From positions 48,050,127 through 48,114,126 of the forward strand of contig NC_052619.1 in the NCBI RefSeq assembly GCF_016545825.1: a stretch of 64,000 bases of DNA, read 5' to 3'. The notes under the pieces are model-generated. The model was not told the origin of the DNA, made no database searches, and worked only from the letters and a program-made list of their open reading frames with translations. Of this stretch, positions 1 through 11,834 are shown piece by piece. Made by a program: the position numbers and the translations under genes. Position 1 is the stretch's first letter; every line of letters starts with the position of its first letter. The DNA comes from Eucalyptus grandis (taxonomy: Eukaryota > Streptophyta > Magnoliopsida > Myrtales > Myrtaceae).

Positions 1-1488
1 GAAAGGACTTTAATCATATTATCATTACTGTTTTGTCCTTATCAAAGACAGTTTTTTTTTTTTTTTTATACACAAGATCGGGGCATATATGAAGAGACAC
101 AAAAATATTTGTGTGTCTCTCTTAATCCACAAAATGACACAAATAATCCCCAAACTTCGACCTAATGTATACTATCATCTTTAAATTTTCAATATAAATG
201 TATAAAAAATTTAGAAACCACATTAAATAAATTAAAAGTTCAAGGATGACATTATACATTGAAAAAAATTCAATAATCACATTGAATAAATTGAAAATTC
301 ATAGACAACATTACACCTTGGATTAAAATTCATGGATCGTTTGTGCAAGTATCCCTTCTTAATTCCTCAAGATTTGGAGAGATTTGAGGAGATTAGAAAG
401 AGCAAGCAAATTTGGGATGCAAATCACTCCAAATGCCTTATGTTTTGGAACATCTTTCCCCCTTACATTTTGCAAGATCTTGTAGCTGCAGATGCCATAG
501 CGTCGGGGTGTAATTTGACGAATGCTTAAATAATAATATCTCCTATTTCGATAAAAAAAAAAATCCCTTGAACTTAATCTCTCCTACCAAACTAGAAATT
601 TTTTTTACATATATTCTCTTCCTATCTAACCCCTCCACCTTAACCGAGTGTTAAAGTTTACCAAGTCATGGCCCTTAATAGTGAGGTGGAGCTTTGCCCA
701 AAATTGCATCCTAAGGAGCGACCAGTCCCCGTCCTCGCGGAACACTTACTGTTCGGCTTGGGCATACAATGATGTCGTTAATTTTTTCAAGTAGTTATTC
801 AATTGAATATGTTAATGTAGTGACCAGAACTTTAGTTTAAACGTCCTTGCGGATATACGTGAAACTTGTGTTTTGTAAATTGCTTGAATCATAGACATGA
901 AATAAGTAGATTAAGGAATCCTATGCTTTTACATTGTGGACAAATCAAGAAGCTCATTTGCGATAAAATAAGAAAAGCCAGTTACCGAAGTACTAAACTT
1001 AAGTCCCCTATTTTCATTAAAGTAGCTCATGGAAAAGAAGTTTCATGCAATTTCGTATCACTCGTAAGTAATAACGCACTAATTAATCTCTGCTAGAACA
1101 AATTAGACTTGGAGCATATAAACATTTCCTTTATATTCTTGAAAATTATGCTACTTAAATTTTTTTATATTTTCTTAATTATTAAAAATCTCTCGATCCC
1201 ATGGGCTTGGCTTTACTTATTATCTAAGAGCACTTGCTAACAACATAACTATATATCAGCATAATGTAGAATTTGACTAGTGAATAATAAATAAAATAGA
1301 GACTCCTCTAGTACCTGAATTAAGAGAGAAAAAAAAACCTGACCTAGATAAGCCAAAATGGAAAAAGTATGCTCTTAGTTTTAGCCCTACTTAATTTCTC
1401 TCACTTATGGTTCGTGAGTCTTGTGTTTTATCAGCTTTAAGCAAAATACTAATACTTTTACATATACACTTTTCACTGAAACTTTTGA
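1..1488. other. AT-rich intergenic DNA, nothing recognised
   Basis: I see no supported gene here. Two short open frames (332-529 and 866-1096, 65 and 76 codons) have no recognisable motif and no splice or promoter context. The sequence is AT-rich with short homopolymers, including a T run near 51-68. Confidence 0.6.
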
Positions 1489-1811
1489 AGATATGTTCAC
1501 TAGAAATCATAAAACTTGTTACGAAAATATAATTGAGTCTTAAAATTTACAAAAAGTGCAATCATGTTCTAAAATTTATCAAACTAGTACAATAGAGTTC
1601 TTCCGTTAACTCCATCCATTTAGACTAAGGAAAAATGCTGACGCGGCTCTTTTTAATATTTTTTCCTAACGTGATGATAACGTGACTAAAACATGAAACA
1701 CAATGCTAAAATGATGATAAGATTTAGAACTTAATTATTTTTTTTTAATAAATTTTATGATTCAATTGTACTTTCGTAATAAGTTTTAGGACTTATAGTA
1801 AACATATTCTA
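1489..1811. repeat. Small inverted-repeat element (MITE-like)
   Basis: The left end (AGATATGTTCACTAG, then text like 'cataaaacttgttacg') matches the reverse complement of the right end (GAATATGTTTACTATAAG, then 'cctaaaacttattacg'). The core is short and holds no ORF. The 'aagtcctaaaactt' terminal text recurs in the elements at 10507, 13042, 23080 and 24080, so this is a small member of one family. Exact ends and target duplication are unclear. Confidence 0.55.
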
Positions 1812-2328
1812 AAAATTTTGTCTCCATCTTGTGCATAAAGAAAATTACCTATTATTCTGTAATGAAACGATTGATATTGGTATAAATACTTCAAATTTGA
1901 CTTATTTCTTAGTATCTTTAGAATTTAGTGGGGCTATTTCCGCTCTCTATTTGACTACATCCTCTCTAGTTTTACCGCATAGATAAAATTGCCCTTAGTG
2001 GTTCTCTAATTAACATTTGTTTCCAATTTTGTTATTTTCCCATTATAAATTTTCTTAAGCTTTAAAAGCTAAACCTATTTCTATTTAGAAATTAAAATTA
2101 CAATTGCTCTTATCGTTACTTGTCCATACTTTGCTCAAAGGCTCACCTTGCGGTGAATTTCTTATTTGTTAAATGTTGTTTGACAGTCCCTTATAGATAA
2201 ATGAGATCAGTCTCATTAAAAAGATTTACCTCTAAAACTTCAACAGAGAACTAGGGCAGTACATCTGCAATACTGTACTAAAGGAGGCCTTCCAGTTACT
2301 TTTAAAAAAAAGACTCCTCTTAACTCTG
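1812..2328. other. Intergenic, nothing recognised
   Basis: AT-rich DNA without a supported gene. The last seven bases (AACTCTG, 2322-2328) look like the left target duplication of the SINE that follows. Confidence 0.5.
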
Positions 2329-2565
2329 GGATTCGCCCTAGTGGCCACCCTTTCAACATGGAAGGAGGAGGTGAGGGGTTCAAATCCCCACTTTCTCACG
2401 GAGGATGGGGGTGGGAACGCGTAAGTTTCAGGAGTGGATTTGAACTCTCACGCCTGGCAAGAGGCGAGCAAAAGTCTGAGAATGAGTGTAGAGTAGAAAT
2501 AGAATAGGGCTGACAAAAAAAAAAAAAAAAAGCTCGATTCTATGACTTCGACCCAAAAAAAAAAA
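2329..2565 (+). mobile_element. tRNA-derived SINE
   Basis: The start has RNA polymerase III promoter boxes: an A-box-like CGCCCTAGTGG near 2334 and a B box GGTTCAAATCC at 2377-2387. The body ends in an A run near 2514-2531, with a second A run at 2555-2567. AACTCTG occurs before the element (2322-2328) and after the second A run (2566-2572), consistent with a 7-bp target duplication. Plant tRNA-derived SINEs have this layout: tRNA-like head, unrelated body, simple 3' tail. The family is not identified. Confidence 0.6.
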
Positions 2566-2835
2566 AACTCTGAATCTATGCCCTAACAAATTAGGTGTCT
2601 TGATAGTGATATGATTATGAATTTTAAGGACTATGTTTCAAAATCAGATTTCAAACATGCATAGCCTGTGCGTTTACATTAGTATATGTATGTTAATAGC
2701 AAAAAGAATATGCCAATTTTATTTTTTATTTTATTTATTTATTTATTTTTATTTTTATGAGAGTAATGTATGCACTCTTTTTCTTGCAATTTGAGAGCAA
2801 AGTCATACTACTTTCTTTTGTTCTTTTATTCGTAG

Positions 2836-4288
2836 GGAGCAGCAAATATTCGGGGCTTTCTCTTGACAAAGGCAACTCAAGGCAAACCGTTGACTACAGA
2901 AGTGAACAATTTAAAAATTTGGTGAGCTTAAGGTTCCTTAGCGTAAGTGACGCAAATTTTGTGGGAGATTTCGATATAATATTTTCCAAATTAAGATGGC
3001 TTCAATGGGAGAGATTTCCTGAAAAACTGAAGGTAGAGAATTTTGCTGTAAAGGAATTAGCCGTACTGGATTTCTCGAGAAGCATGATTTCTGAGGACTG
3101 GGAAGGATGGAAACTTATCAAGGTAAGGATGGGAAAGCGTTGTTTTCTTCTTCTTTCAATAAAAAACCACTTCTAGCTAACCCCATGACACTTTCTTTCT
3201 TGCAGTCAGCTGTGAAACTGAAAGTGCTCAACCTTACAGGTTGCGGTTCTTTAGAAAACACTATCTTTCTCTCAAACTTTGAACATATAGAGATTCTGAT
3301 CCTCAGAAATTGTGACAAACTGAATACAATTTGCCCTTTTATTGGAATGTTGGAGACCCTCGTTTCCCTTGATTTGAGTGGTTGTTCGTCCCTCAAGGAG
3401 CTGCCACCAGAAGTGGGAAACTTGAAAGGACTGAAGGAACTTTTCCTAGATCGGACTTATATACAAGAAATTCCAAACAGCATGTGGTCCCTTGTGAATT
3501 TGCAGCGTTTATCGTTACAGAGCTGTCCAGAATTGAGACTGAACCGTGACTCAGTTGTTAAGTTGGAATCATTGGCTGAACTGGTACTAGCCCAAACAAA
3601 TATTACTGAATTACCAGAATCCATAAAAAACTTGCAGAATTTGAGAATTCTGAATATTAGAGATACTGACATTGAAAGGCTACCGAATGCCATTGGAAGG
3701 TTGACAAAGCTCCGGGAGTTAGATGCTTCATGGTGCAGAAAGCTGGTTGAGGTAGACCTAAGCATCTGTGATCTGACTTCTCTCCAAAGCCTTGATTTGC
3801 GCGGTTGCAATAAGCTTCCAAACCTGCCGGAGCTTCCTTCCAACTTAACAGTTGTCAGTGTCACCTGTAAGAGTGCCAAATTGCCTTCATTTTCTCACTT
3901 GAGCCATCTGAAGCAACTACGACTTCATGACTGCATGTATCTCGTATCCATACCAGAGCTTCCTCCAACAACATTGGATCTTGAAATTTCGGGCTGTGAA
4001 GCTTTGGAGTTCTTAACCCCACAGGAGGCAGTTGAAGATACCAAAGTGTCATTGAAAAGGTTAGACATCATTCGCTGCAAGTCCTTGGGAAAACTGGACC
4101 TTTCCCAATTAAATCTTCTTAGTGTATTATATGCTCTGGATTGCGTAAAAATACAGGAAATTGAAGGTCTTGACAAATTGGATAGCTTGGAAAGCTTGAC
4201 TATCCACGGCCAGTGTTTCAGAGGGTTGGACAAACCATTTTCGTCCCTTAGCGAACGGGCATATTTTCTGACCACAATGAAATGCTAG
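2836..4288 (+). pseudogene. TIR-NLR fragment: LRR linker and leucine-rich repeats
   Basis: Two joined exons. The first (2836-3122) follows an acceptor-like TAG and reads the linker found after NB-ARC in TIR-NLRs (SLDKGNSRQT, QFKNLVSLRFL, KLRWLQWERFP). The intron at 3123-3205 begins GTAAGG and ends TTGCAG. The second exon (3206-4288) encodes about 11 leucine-rich repeats (LKVLNLTGC, LVSLDLSGCSSLKELPPEVG, NLQNLRILNIRDTDIERLP). LRRs of these intracellular immune receptors sense effectors and restrain the NB-ARC switch. No TIR or NB-ARC sequence lies upstream, so the fragment is orphaned. The first exon seems one base off the usual phase-0 start. After the stop at 4288 another frame continues (GLSDLEVLHRF), so a frameshift probably ended the repeat region early. 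The truncated receptor at 15.5-21 kb is on the other strand and cannot supply the missing part. Confidence 0.85.
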
Positions 4289-4462
4289 GCCTTTCAGATT
4301 TGGAGGTTCTTCATAGGTTTAGCGTTCTCGGAAGACTCGAACGTCTTTGGGCGCACTTTCTTAAAAAGGCAGGACCTTTCATATCTAGAGTGTTCGGAGA
4401 TATTAAATGCTGAAAATTAAAAATATACAGTCATAATTTAAGGTCTCAATAAGTCATAGCTT

Positions 4463-4669
4463 TTGGAAAAGCTGAATATCTTTGAAAAGTTAGTGGACTC
4501 ATGTTGCCTTCAGACCCTCAAAAGCGTTGGATATCGTGTCCAACTTGATCCGTACGGTATGATCGTGGAAAAAGTGCTAGATGATGAGAAAAAGCTGCTG
4601 ATTGGACAAATAGATTTTCTGGGTGCAAGTTACCCAAACCAATGCCAGAATTATCTGGAAGGTGACTAG
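4463..4669 (+). pseudogene. Possible C-terminal exon of the TIR-NLR fragment
   Basis: A 68-codon open frame reads YRVQLDPYGMIVEK and later GQIDFLGASYPNQCQNYL. It lies 175 bp beyond the LRR exon on the same strand. The wording resembles the post-LRR tail of some woody-plant TIR-NLRs, but I cannot confirm this from memory alone. It could be a remnant exon or chance. Confidence 0.35.
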
Positions 4670-4834
4670 CGAAATCGTGATTCCTTTGATGCAATGATGC
4701 AGAGGCAGACGTGTAATAGAAGTTGAGATGATCCCCATTTTCCTAATAAAGCATGTCAAGCAGGTAAGCCATGTTTTTTTCCTATTAAAACATGTTAGAT
4801 AGGCTCCTTTTATTTTACAAAATAAACTAATTAA

Positions 4835-5440
4835 GTAAATATTTTTCATCAAGTGGAGAGAATAATTTCCTTTTCTGAAAAGAGGAAATCCATTTTTCTT
4901 TTTCTTTCTTTCACCTCTAGACCAAGCATTTTCTTTCATCAAAAACCTTTTCCTTTTATTATTTTTATTTTTAAAAATTGAGTTTTTCATTATTTTAGTT
5001 TTTAATTCTATTTTCTATTTTCTTTTCTTTTGTTTTCCTTTCCTTCCCTTTTTTGGCTTCTTTCTCGGGCGAGGCCCAAGCTCACAAGCCTTAGGCAAGC
5101 TTGAACTTGTTGGATTAGGCGAGGCTTGACCTCACAGGAATCTAGCAAACTCAAGCCTCATCGGCCTATGCGAGGCTCACATTCACTTGTGGTCAGTCGC
5201 TAGCTATTGTTGAGGCTGACAACTGACTAAAAAGAAACAAAAAAAAAGAACAGAAAATACAAATAAAAATAATTATAAAATTGAATTTTATTGGTAATTT
5301 TTTTTCCAGAAAATCAAATCAAATATCAAATGGCGAAAATTATTTTTAGTTCATTTTTAGGTTTCAACAAACATTGAAAAATATTGTCATTTTCTAAAAA
5401 AATGACTTTCTGAAAAAAATATTTTTCAGAAATTTCACAT
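4835..5440. repeat. Inverted-repeat element with GC-rich core
   Basis: The left arm (AATATTTTTCATC, AATTTCCTTTTCTGA) is an imperfect reverse complement of the right arm (GACTTTCTGAAAAAAATATTTT). The arms enclose a GC-rich core near 5045-5225 with repeated GGCGAGGC and GAGGCT words. This is the same plan as the elements at 13588, 19630 and 25490. No target duplication was identified. Confidence 0.4.
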
Positions 5441-5571
5441 TTTTATGAGTTAAATTAAGCCTCAATTTTCAATTGTATTTTCTGTTTGCAATTCTTTTAA
5501 GATAATTGTCTACTTCTCATTAGTATGTGTTGTTTGACAGTCTTGTTGTTTTCTGTCTTATATAAATTCAG

Positions 5572-5669
5572 GGAATAGTGGGGAAGATCTTTGGAGTCAA
5601 TGTGATGCTTCAGCAGAACCTTTTTCCTCATCTTGCTTGGGGATGAAAATAGATCAGAAGGCCTTCTAA
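5572..5669 (+). other. Possible terminal exon (speculative)
   Basis: The tract follows an acceptor-like sequence (TTATATAAATTCAG) and is open for 31 codons to TAA, reading GEDLWSQCDASAEPFSSSC. It could be the last exon of a longer transcript from the upstream TIR-NLR fragment. Nothing else supports it. Confidence 0.2.
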
Positions 5670-5699
5670 GTACGTTACTCGTCATTAGTCTTTAAGTAA

Positions 5700-6745
5700 G
5701 ATCCTTCATCCTCACATGATTTCAATCATGGCCAGCATGCGCAAAAACGCAGATGCAGGACACATGGTTTGCTTTCACACACAATACCTAATGTGTTTCT
5801 TTCATTTATGCAGAAAAAGAAGATTTTCAATGTTCAATTGATTCTAGAATTCTGGTATTAACGACAAATACAGACGTTTGATTGCATGAACCCATCGTAA
5901 CGTGCTGAGAATTCACACTTACAATCGGCAAGTACCGACGCAGCTTGTAGAAATATCTGACTAAATCCAAGAGGTTGGTGGCCTGTCTTGTCGAGGGATT
6001 TGACCAAAATCAACGTGTCGAACTCGGATGTCGAACTGCTTCTGGACATATTTTACCAAGTTGATACATCGGGAGACTCGTTACATTCTCTGGCTAACGT
6101 AAACTTCTTAATGAGTTTCGTCATGTGCTGAATTTAGAATATTCATCCAATTCTTCTTCTGGAGAACAATCACCTTCCCACTTTCTGTTATGCTAATTTT
6201 TTTTCTTAATTGATTGGAAAGATACTTTCGTTTCATTAAAGCGGGGCCCAATTACAAGAGCAAGGCGCATCGAACCCAAAACGTCCCAAAGAGAAGGAGG
6301 GCTTAAAAACCCAGCTTTGGGGAGGGGCATTACACCCGGAGGACTTTGTTACCCAATCCGGATATTGAGTTCGGGATTTGATCATACCTCCTTTGTCCAA
6401 TTACAAAGGAGGAGTAGGTGTTCCACCATCCAAGGTTCTTTTCGACACGGGGCAGATTGGCTTAGGTACTACCTTCCATTTGAATAAATTCACTCTAGTT
6501 GGTAGTGCGTTCTAGTAGATACTCCATATGATTAAGCTGATTTTCGGGAGTGTTTTCAGTTTCCATATTTTACTACATAGAGTTTTGGGAGTTTGGTGTG
6601 AGGGTGAGGCTTGCTCCGTGTCGTCTAGTTTTAGTCTTGCCAAGTTGATTGTATCCGCTTTTACTGAATAGCATCCGGATTGGTCGGCAGTCCAAACGGC
6701 TTATCTCTTGTCAAGGTAGTGGGTGGAGAAATTGCTAGAAACTAC
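5700..6745. other. Intergenic, nothing recognised
   Basis: There is no supported gene. A GC-richer patch near 6240-6480 looks like old repeat debris, but I cannot name it. The last nine bases before the next element (TAGAAACTA, 6736-6744) are its target duplication. Confidence 0.5.
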
Positions 6746-7522
6746 GGGAAAATTATCAAAAAAGTCGTAAACCTCTTATAATTATGTCAATTCGGTTATA
6801 AACTTATTTTTTTGGCCAATTGAGTCCTAAACATTTTATAATTGTGCTAGATTAGTCCATCTAACCAAAATTGGTCGGTTGACACTGATATGGTAATCGG
6901 TTATCTCCGACGACTTTTTTTTTTTTTTTTTTTTTACATAATATATATTTTTGAGATATTTTATTAATTTTTTTTATCTTTTTTTTTTTCCTACTTGTCC
7001 TTTGTCCTCCCTCCTTCTTCCTTTGGCCTCGGCGACTGGGCAAGCTCGCCTCCCTAGTTGGCGAGTTCACAAGCAAGGTCCTCCCCCTCTCATGTCGTTG
7101 GGCACGAGCTCGTCGACTGGTGAGGCGAGTTCACCCTTGCCTAGTGATGTCTAGGCGAGCTCGCCTGGCTGCATCAATTTGGTGACTGGCCAGCCCTCCC
7201 TTCCCGGTCGGTTGCCGAAGCCAAAGGAAGAAGGAGGGTGGAGGAAGGAGGAGGAGCGGGGAAAAAAAAGAGAGAAAAAAAAGGATAAAAATTAATAAAA
7301 TAAAATTTTAAGAAAATATTATTAAAAAAATGTCTCTAGCGCCGGTCGGGTGCCATGTCAACGCCGGCCGACCAATTTTTGCCGATGGACAACCGACTAA
7401 TTTTGGCCAAATGGAGTGATTTGGAATAATTGTAAAAGGCTTATGGCTTAATTGGCCAAAAAAATGAGTTTAGAACTAAATTGACGCAATAATAAGTTTA
7501 GGATTTTTTTAATAATTTTCCC
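6746..7522. mobile_element. Non-autonomous Mutator-like element with GC-rich core
   Basis: The ends are inverted repeats: GGGAAAATTATCAAAAAA on the left and the reverse complement of TTTTTTTAATAATTTTCCC on the right. The repeats extend inward more than 100 bp (TTGGCCAATTGAG and ACCAATTTTGG text on both sides). Flanks are TAGAAACTA (6736-6744) and TAGAAACCA (7523-7531), an 8/9 match at the 9-bp size typical of Mutator-like transposons. The core has GC-rich words such as GCGAGCTCGCC and poly-purine tracts. It has no transposase, so it would need one supplied in trans. Confidence 0.75.
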
Positions 7523-7531
7523 TAGAAACCA

Positions 7532-10497
7532 CAGTTCATAAAATAATTTCCTTTTAGTACTTTGCTCCATAGGCATTTGGGGCTTGAGTGATTCTCTATG
7601 CTTGTTTTCACAACATAACTTTATTAAACATAAGGAGATCTCTAAAGCACAAACCAACTTTTATCTTTCCTTTGCGTCAATGTCTGCCATCTCTCCCAAT
7701 GTAATCCGATGCATGTGTTTTCCACTGGAATGAAGCTATCTTTTGCTTTATAGCTTTGCATATAGATACTAGGATTTTGAATATGAATTGCCAAAAAATA
7801 AAATAAAATAACGAGTAGCATTCCCTGCCCAATTTTCTAAATCTTCTATTTTAGAACAATGTTTAATTATTTTAGTTCGAAAATAGGGACTCGGGCCAGA
7901 CTCCTAAGCCCGGCCGGGGCGAAGGCCGAAATGACCCGTACGGTCGAGGTTGGGCTCACACAATGAGCCCAATCTGACCCAGCGCAGCTTTCCCCAAAGC
8001 CCTAAACTAAAGACTAGGCCCACGTTCCTATTCCGTCCGGCCCAAGCCCTTCTGAGTCAAAACTCAAAATCCTAAAACAAATGAGATAAGCCCAAGTCTC
8101 AACAAACAAAATCGAGCCAAACCTTATTGAAAAGAGAATTAGCCCGAACTATATTAAACCCATTTAAACATAGCAGCACTAGAACACGCCCATTACACAT
8201 ATTAAGCCCACATTAAAATCGTTTTCAAATAAAATGATCTATTTTCTGATTTTCCTTCACTATTTCCTTTTATTCATTCCTTATCACGCTTTCTTGCTCC
8301 TGGCGTCTTCTTCCCATCGTCTTCCTACTTAAAACTGTCAACGCTTACGCATGAACTTCAGAATATCAAAGCTCAACCAACGAAGCACACATCTCATCCT
8401 AAACCGAGATATACACACTTTATCGTCAATTACTCTCAATCACCGGACGACCACCGTCAGCCGCCACATTCATCCATCAAACCTCCACCGACGCAGAGAA
8501 CAAAGACAGACACATTCTGATGAATGGACGTAATGAATGAATCGGTGCCACTGGGCTTTGAAATTAGCGCTCGGACCGCTGGTTTCTAGCGATGCCAATA
8601 CAAAGGAAAGATAAGCAGAACAAATACATTCAGTTTCAATTTTAATAATAATGAAACATAACCAGAATTGGATCGGTGCACTAAGAAAATGATTGGTAAG
8701 AGGCATATTATCAAACAGTTGGTTGTCAGTTCGAACATATAGCGCAGAGAGAAGTTCGCACGAGTTTGGTTCTAGCATTTCGTCGAGCATGTGGCAAGCA
8801 CACAGTGAAGAGAAAACATTGAATTTTTTTTAGGACTCGAACTCAGATCTTGACCCAAACAATCATCAAGAAATGCTCAACATCAACGAAATCAACCCCG
8901 ATGCCCCATTGTCCTCTCCTTTTTTTTTTTTTTTTAAATGCCCGATGGTCCTCTCTCTTATCCTCTTGGCCGCCGCCAGCCACCTGGTCCATCAGCCGAG
9001 AATATGAGGCCAAAAAGGTAAGGGTTTCTTCATTTAGGGTTTCGTGTGGCCGGGTCAGAGGCGCTATCTCGAGAGGCGTGAAATTAAATAATTCCAATCC
9101 GATGTCAAATATCATGCTCTAATGATTTAACTAGCTCCCTTAGATTGAAATTTCCTAAATCAAATTCGAGGTCATTAAATTTCACTGTCTCTAAATTAAA
9201 TGTCTAAAATAAGATTAGAAACTACTGAAATTATAATTTTTTTTTTTCTGGTCAAAGGTCAATTTCTTCGGTTTGACCAAAAGTCAATCTTCAGCCAATT
9301 TTAGGTAAATTTGAAATCTAAAGACATAATTCTATACACCTATGCTAAATTGACATCTATATACAATTGAGAAACTAAGGACGCGTAACTAATTTTAGTC
9401 AAGAAACTAGGCTTGTTGCCAACAAAAATTTCGATCTCGAATTTTCTACTTTTATAAAAATATTTTGACTGTCAAGGAAATTTAGGTGTCAACAAACTTT
9501 AAAACAAAATTAATAAAAAAATTATGATACAGTTAAGGAATAAGTTAATGTTGCAAGTAAATATCAAGTAATTGTTCTCAAACCAGTTAATGCAGAGTTT
9601 AATTGAGAGCTGACACAAAAGATTATAAGAAAAAACCAATTGACATTTATTTATTAAAAAAAAAGGATAAATGGCGACCGTCCCAGGTGAACTGCCGCAG
9701 TTCATAGTGTTATGTGTGATTCTAGCAAATTTTGGCGATGTGCCACAGTCGATGACCGACCAATTTCACAAACTTGAACTTTGCATTGGTGGACTCCTCT
9801 TATGTTGACCTAAGTTGACTTGGTTCTCATAGGACGATCCTTGACCCGGTAGCTCAAATAAAAGGGTCCTTGGTCAGTTGGCTTTGATACCAACTATTGA
9901 ATTGTTTTGCCCACCTTTGGTATAAATCTTTACTATTAAGTGCACTCATACCATTGGCGAGAGCCTTGAAGAACGGTAGCTCAACATTGACGAGAGCTTT
10001 GAAGAAGATGTACCATATTCCGGTTTGTTAATATAATAGCGAATTTGGGTAGAAACTGACACGGATATGTTAATGTTCTCAACCGGAGGAATTATCCACA
10101 AGTCAATGCTAGATTTATAACTTGATTTTTCATCTAAAACTAAAAATAGGTAAACGGAGAGAAATGTTTTTTTTATGAGCTACATATTTATTGAGAATTG
10201 ATCAATCCCAAAGTATCGATTACATAGTATGAAATTAGCCGGTGTATTAAAAATTATCAAATTTTCATAAGTAATTTCTTAACAGGTCCTCTTAAGATGC
10301 TAATTAATAAATTTAGAGTTTATAAAGAAGATAGTGTCAGCAAGTGTCTTTATATTATATTATTTAAGTACTAAGGTATTAATTGAACATAACCGAGTTT
10401 TGCAAGCATATTGGGTTGTTTAACAAATACTCCCAGTTGATGCTCTATAAAATAAAATAATTAAATAAATTAATGCTCCTGGTGCATCCTTTAATAA
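7532..10497. other. Intergenic, possible degraded LTR
   Basis: There is no supported gene. The tract from about 7850 to 9500 has features seen in old gypsy LTRs: runs of GCCCA-rich text, a GC-rich patch, a GGTCAAAGGTCAA segment near 9250 and a possible LTR end GGTGTCAACA near 9485-9495. No matching partner, primer site or polyprotein is present. The rest (9500-10497) is AT-rich and unassigned. Confidence 0.3.
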
Positions 10498-10506
10498 AAT
10501 TTTATA

Positions 10507-11825
10507 GGGATATGTGCAACACAAGTCCTAAAACTTATAAGGAAAGTGCAATTCAGTCATAAAACTTACAAAAAGTGCAATCGAGTCCTAAAATTTGTCA
10601 AATTGGTTCAATTGAGTCCTAAAGTTAACACCGTCAAACTGAGTAACGGAAAATGCTGATGTGGTGCTGACGTGGCATTTTAAATAATTTTTTATTATAC
10701 ATGTGGCTTTTAACATTATTTTTATTCTTGTTTAAATTAGATTTAAAAACAGAAAAGAAAAAGATAAATTTATTTAAAAAAACAAAAGCGTGCAAAAAAA
10801 TAAAACGGCACCGGTGGTGCCCGCCGCCGCCCATCGCCGGAGTGGCTAGTGACGGTCGCCGGCCCCGGCGAGGTGGCTGCCCTCGCTCGAGCGAGGCCTT
10901 GCCGGCCCCGGGCGGGCCGGCCACCTCGCCAAGTCGGGCGAGGACGCCCCGGATCTAGGGTCGGCGATGCTTGCCCAGGATCTAGGCATCCCCGACACTT
11001 GGATCGGGTGGAGTCGTCGGTGGCGGGCTGGGTGATGACGGTAGTCCGGTGCGCGATGGCGTCGGGGGTCGGCGGTAGGATGTCGGGAACGGTAGCAGCC
11101 CGGCACCGCAAAGGGTCACGGCTGTTTCTTGGGACGGCGTCGGGGCTACGGCGGCACGGCTTGGCAACAGCCGGTGCGGCGGCGGCGACAGAACCCCGCC
11201 CCCGGAACCCACTCACTCGGATCGGGCAGCATCGGGCACGACGTCGAGAGTGCGACGGAGCTGAATCGGCGTGCCCCGGATTTGGGCGAGCATGGCGACC
11301 CAGTGAGGGCCGGCGAGGCCTCTGCGGGAGGGCGAGGGTCACCGGCCCCTCGCGAGGGCCAGCGTGCCCAGATCTGGGCTTCCTCGCTCGACCTGGTGGG
11401 GGCGGTCGGGCCTCACCTGGGGCCGGCAAGGCCTCGCCCGGCCTCGCCTAGGGTCGGTGACCGTCGCCGGCCCCTCCGGCGATGGGCGGCGGCTGCGGTG
11501 GAAATGCCCGCGGTGCCATTTTCTTTATTTTTTAACAGTTTTGTTTTTAAATAAATTTTAGTTTTTCATTTTTAGTTTTAAATCTAATTTTTTTAAATTT
11601 TGAATAAAAAAGAATTTTAAAAAGCCACGTGGAAAATATAAATTTATTTAAAATATGACGCCAGCGCCACGTCAGCATTTTCCGTTAATAAATCTGACGG
11701 TGTTAATTTTAGGACTCAATTGAACCAATTTAACAAGTTTTAGGACTAAATTGCACATTTTTGTAAGTTTTAGGACTGAATTGCACTTTCCTTGTAAGTT
11801 TTAGGACTTGTGTTGCACATATCCC
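10507..11825. mobile_element. Mutator-like non-autonomous element, perfect 9-bp duplication
   Basis: Terminal inverted repeats start GGGATATGTGCAACACAAGT and mirror at the right end. They continue about 190 bp with repeated 'agtcctaaaactta' text and GGAAAATGCTGACGTGGC. The flanks are identical: AATTTTATA at 10498-10506 and 11826-11834. A 9-bp duplication with long inverted repeats is the Mutator-like signature. The core (about 10800-11515) is very GC-rich with long overlapping open frames on both strands (for example 10849-11451 and 10770-11429). These are compositional open frames, not genes. The core resembles that of the element at 23080. Confidence 0.88.
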
Positions 11826-11834
11826 AATTTTATA

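Noticed and set aside
332..529. 65-codon ORF near the left edge
   Set aside because: No homology I can recognise, no promoter or splice context; likely chance.
10770..11451. Long overlapping ORFs (up to 219 codons) on both strands
   Set aside because: They lie in the GC-rich core of a Mutator-like element; proline/arginine/glycine-rich text on both strands reflects composition, and no domain or splice context is seen.
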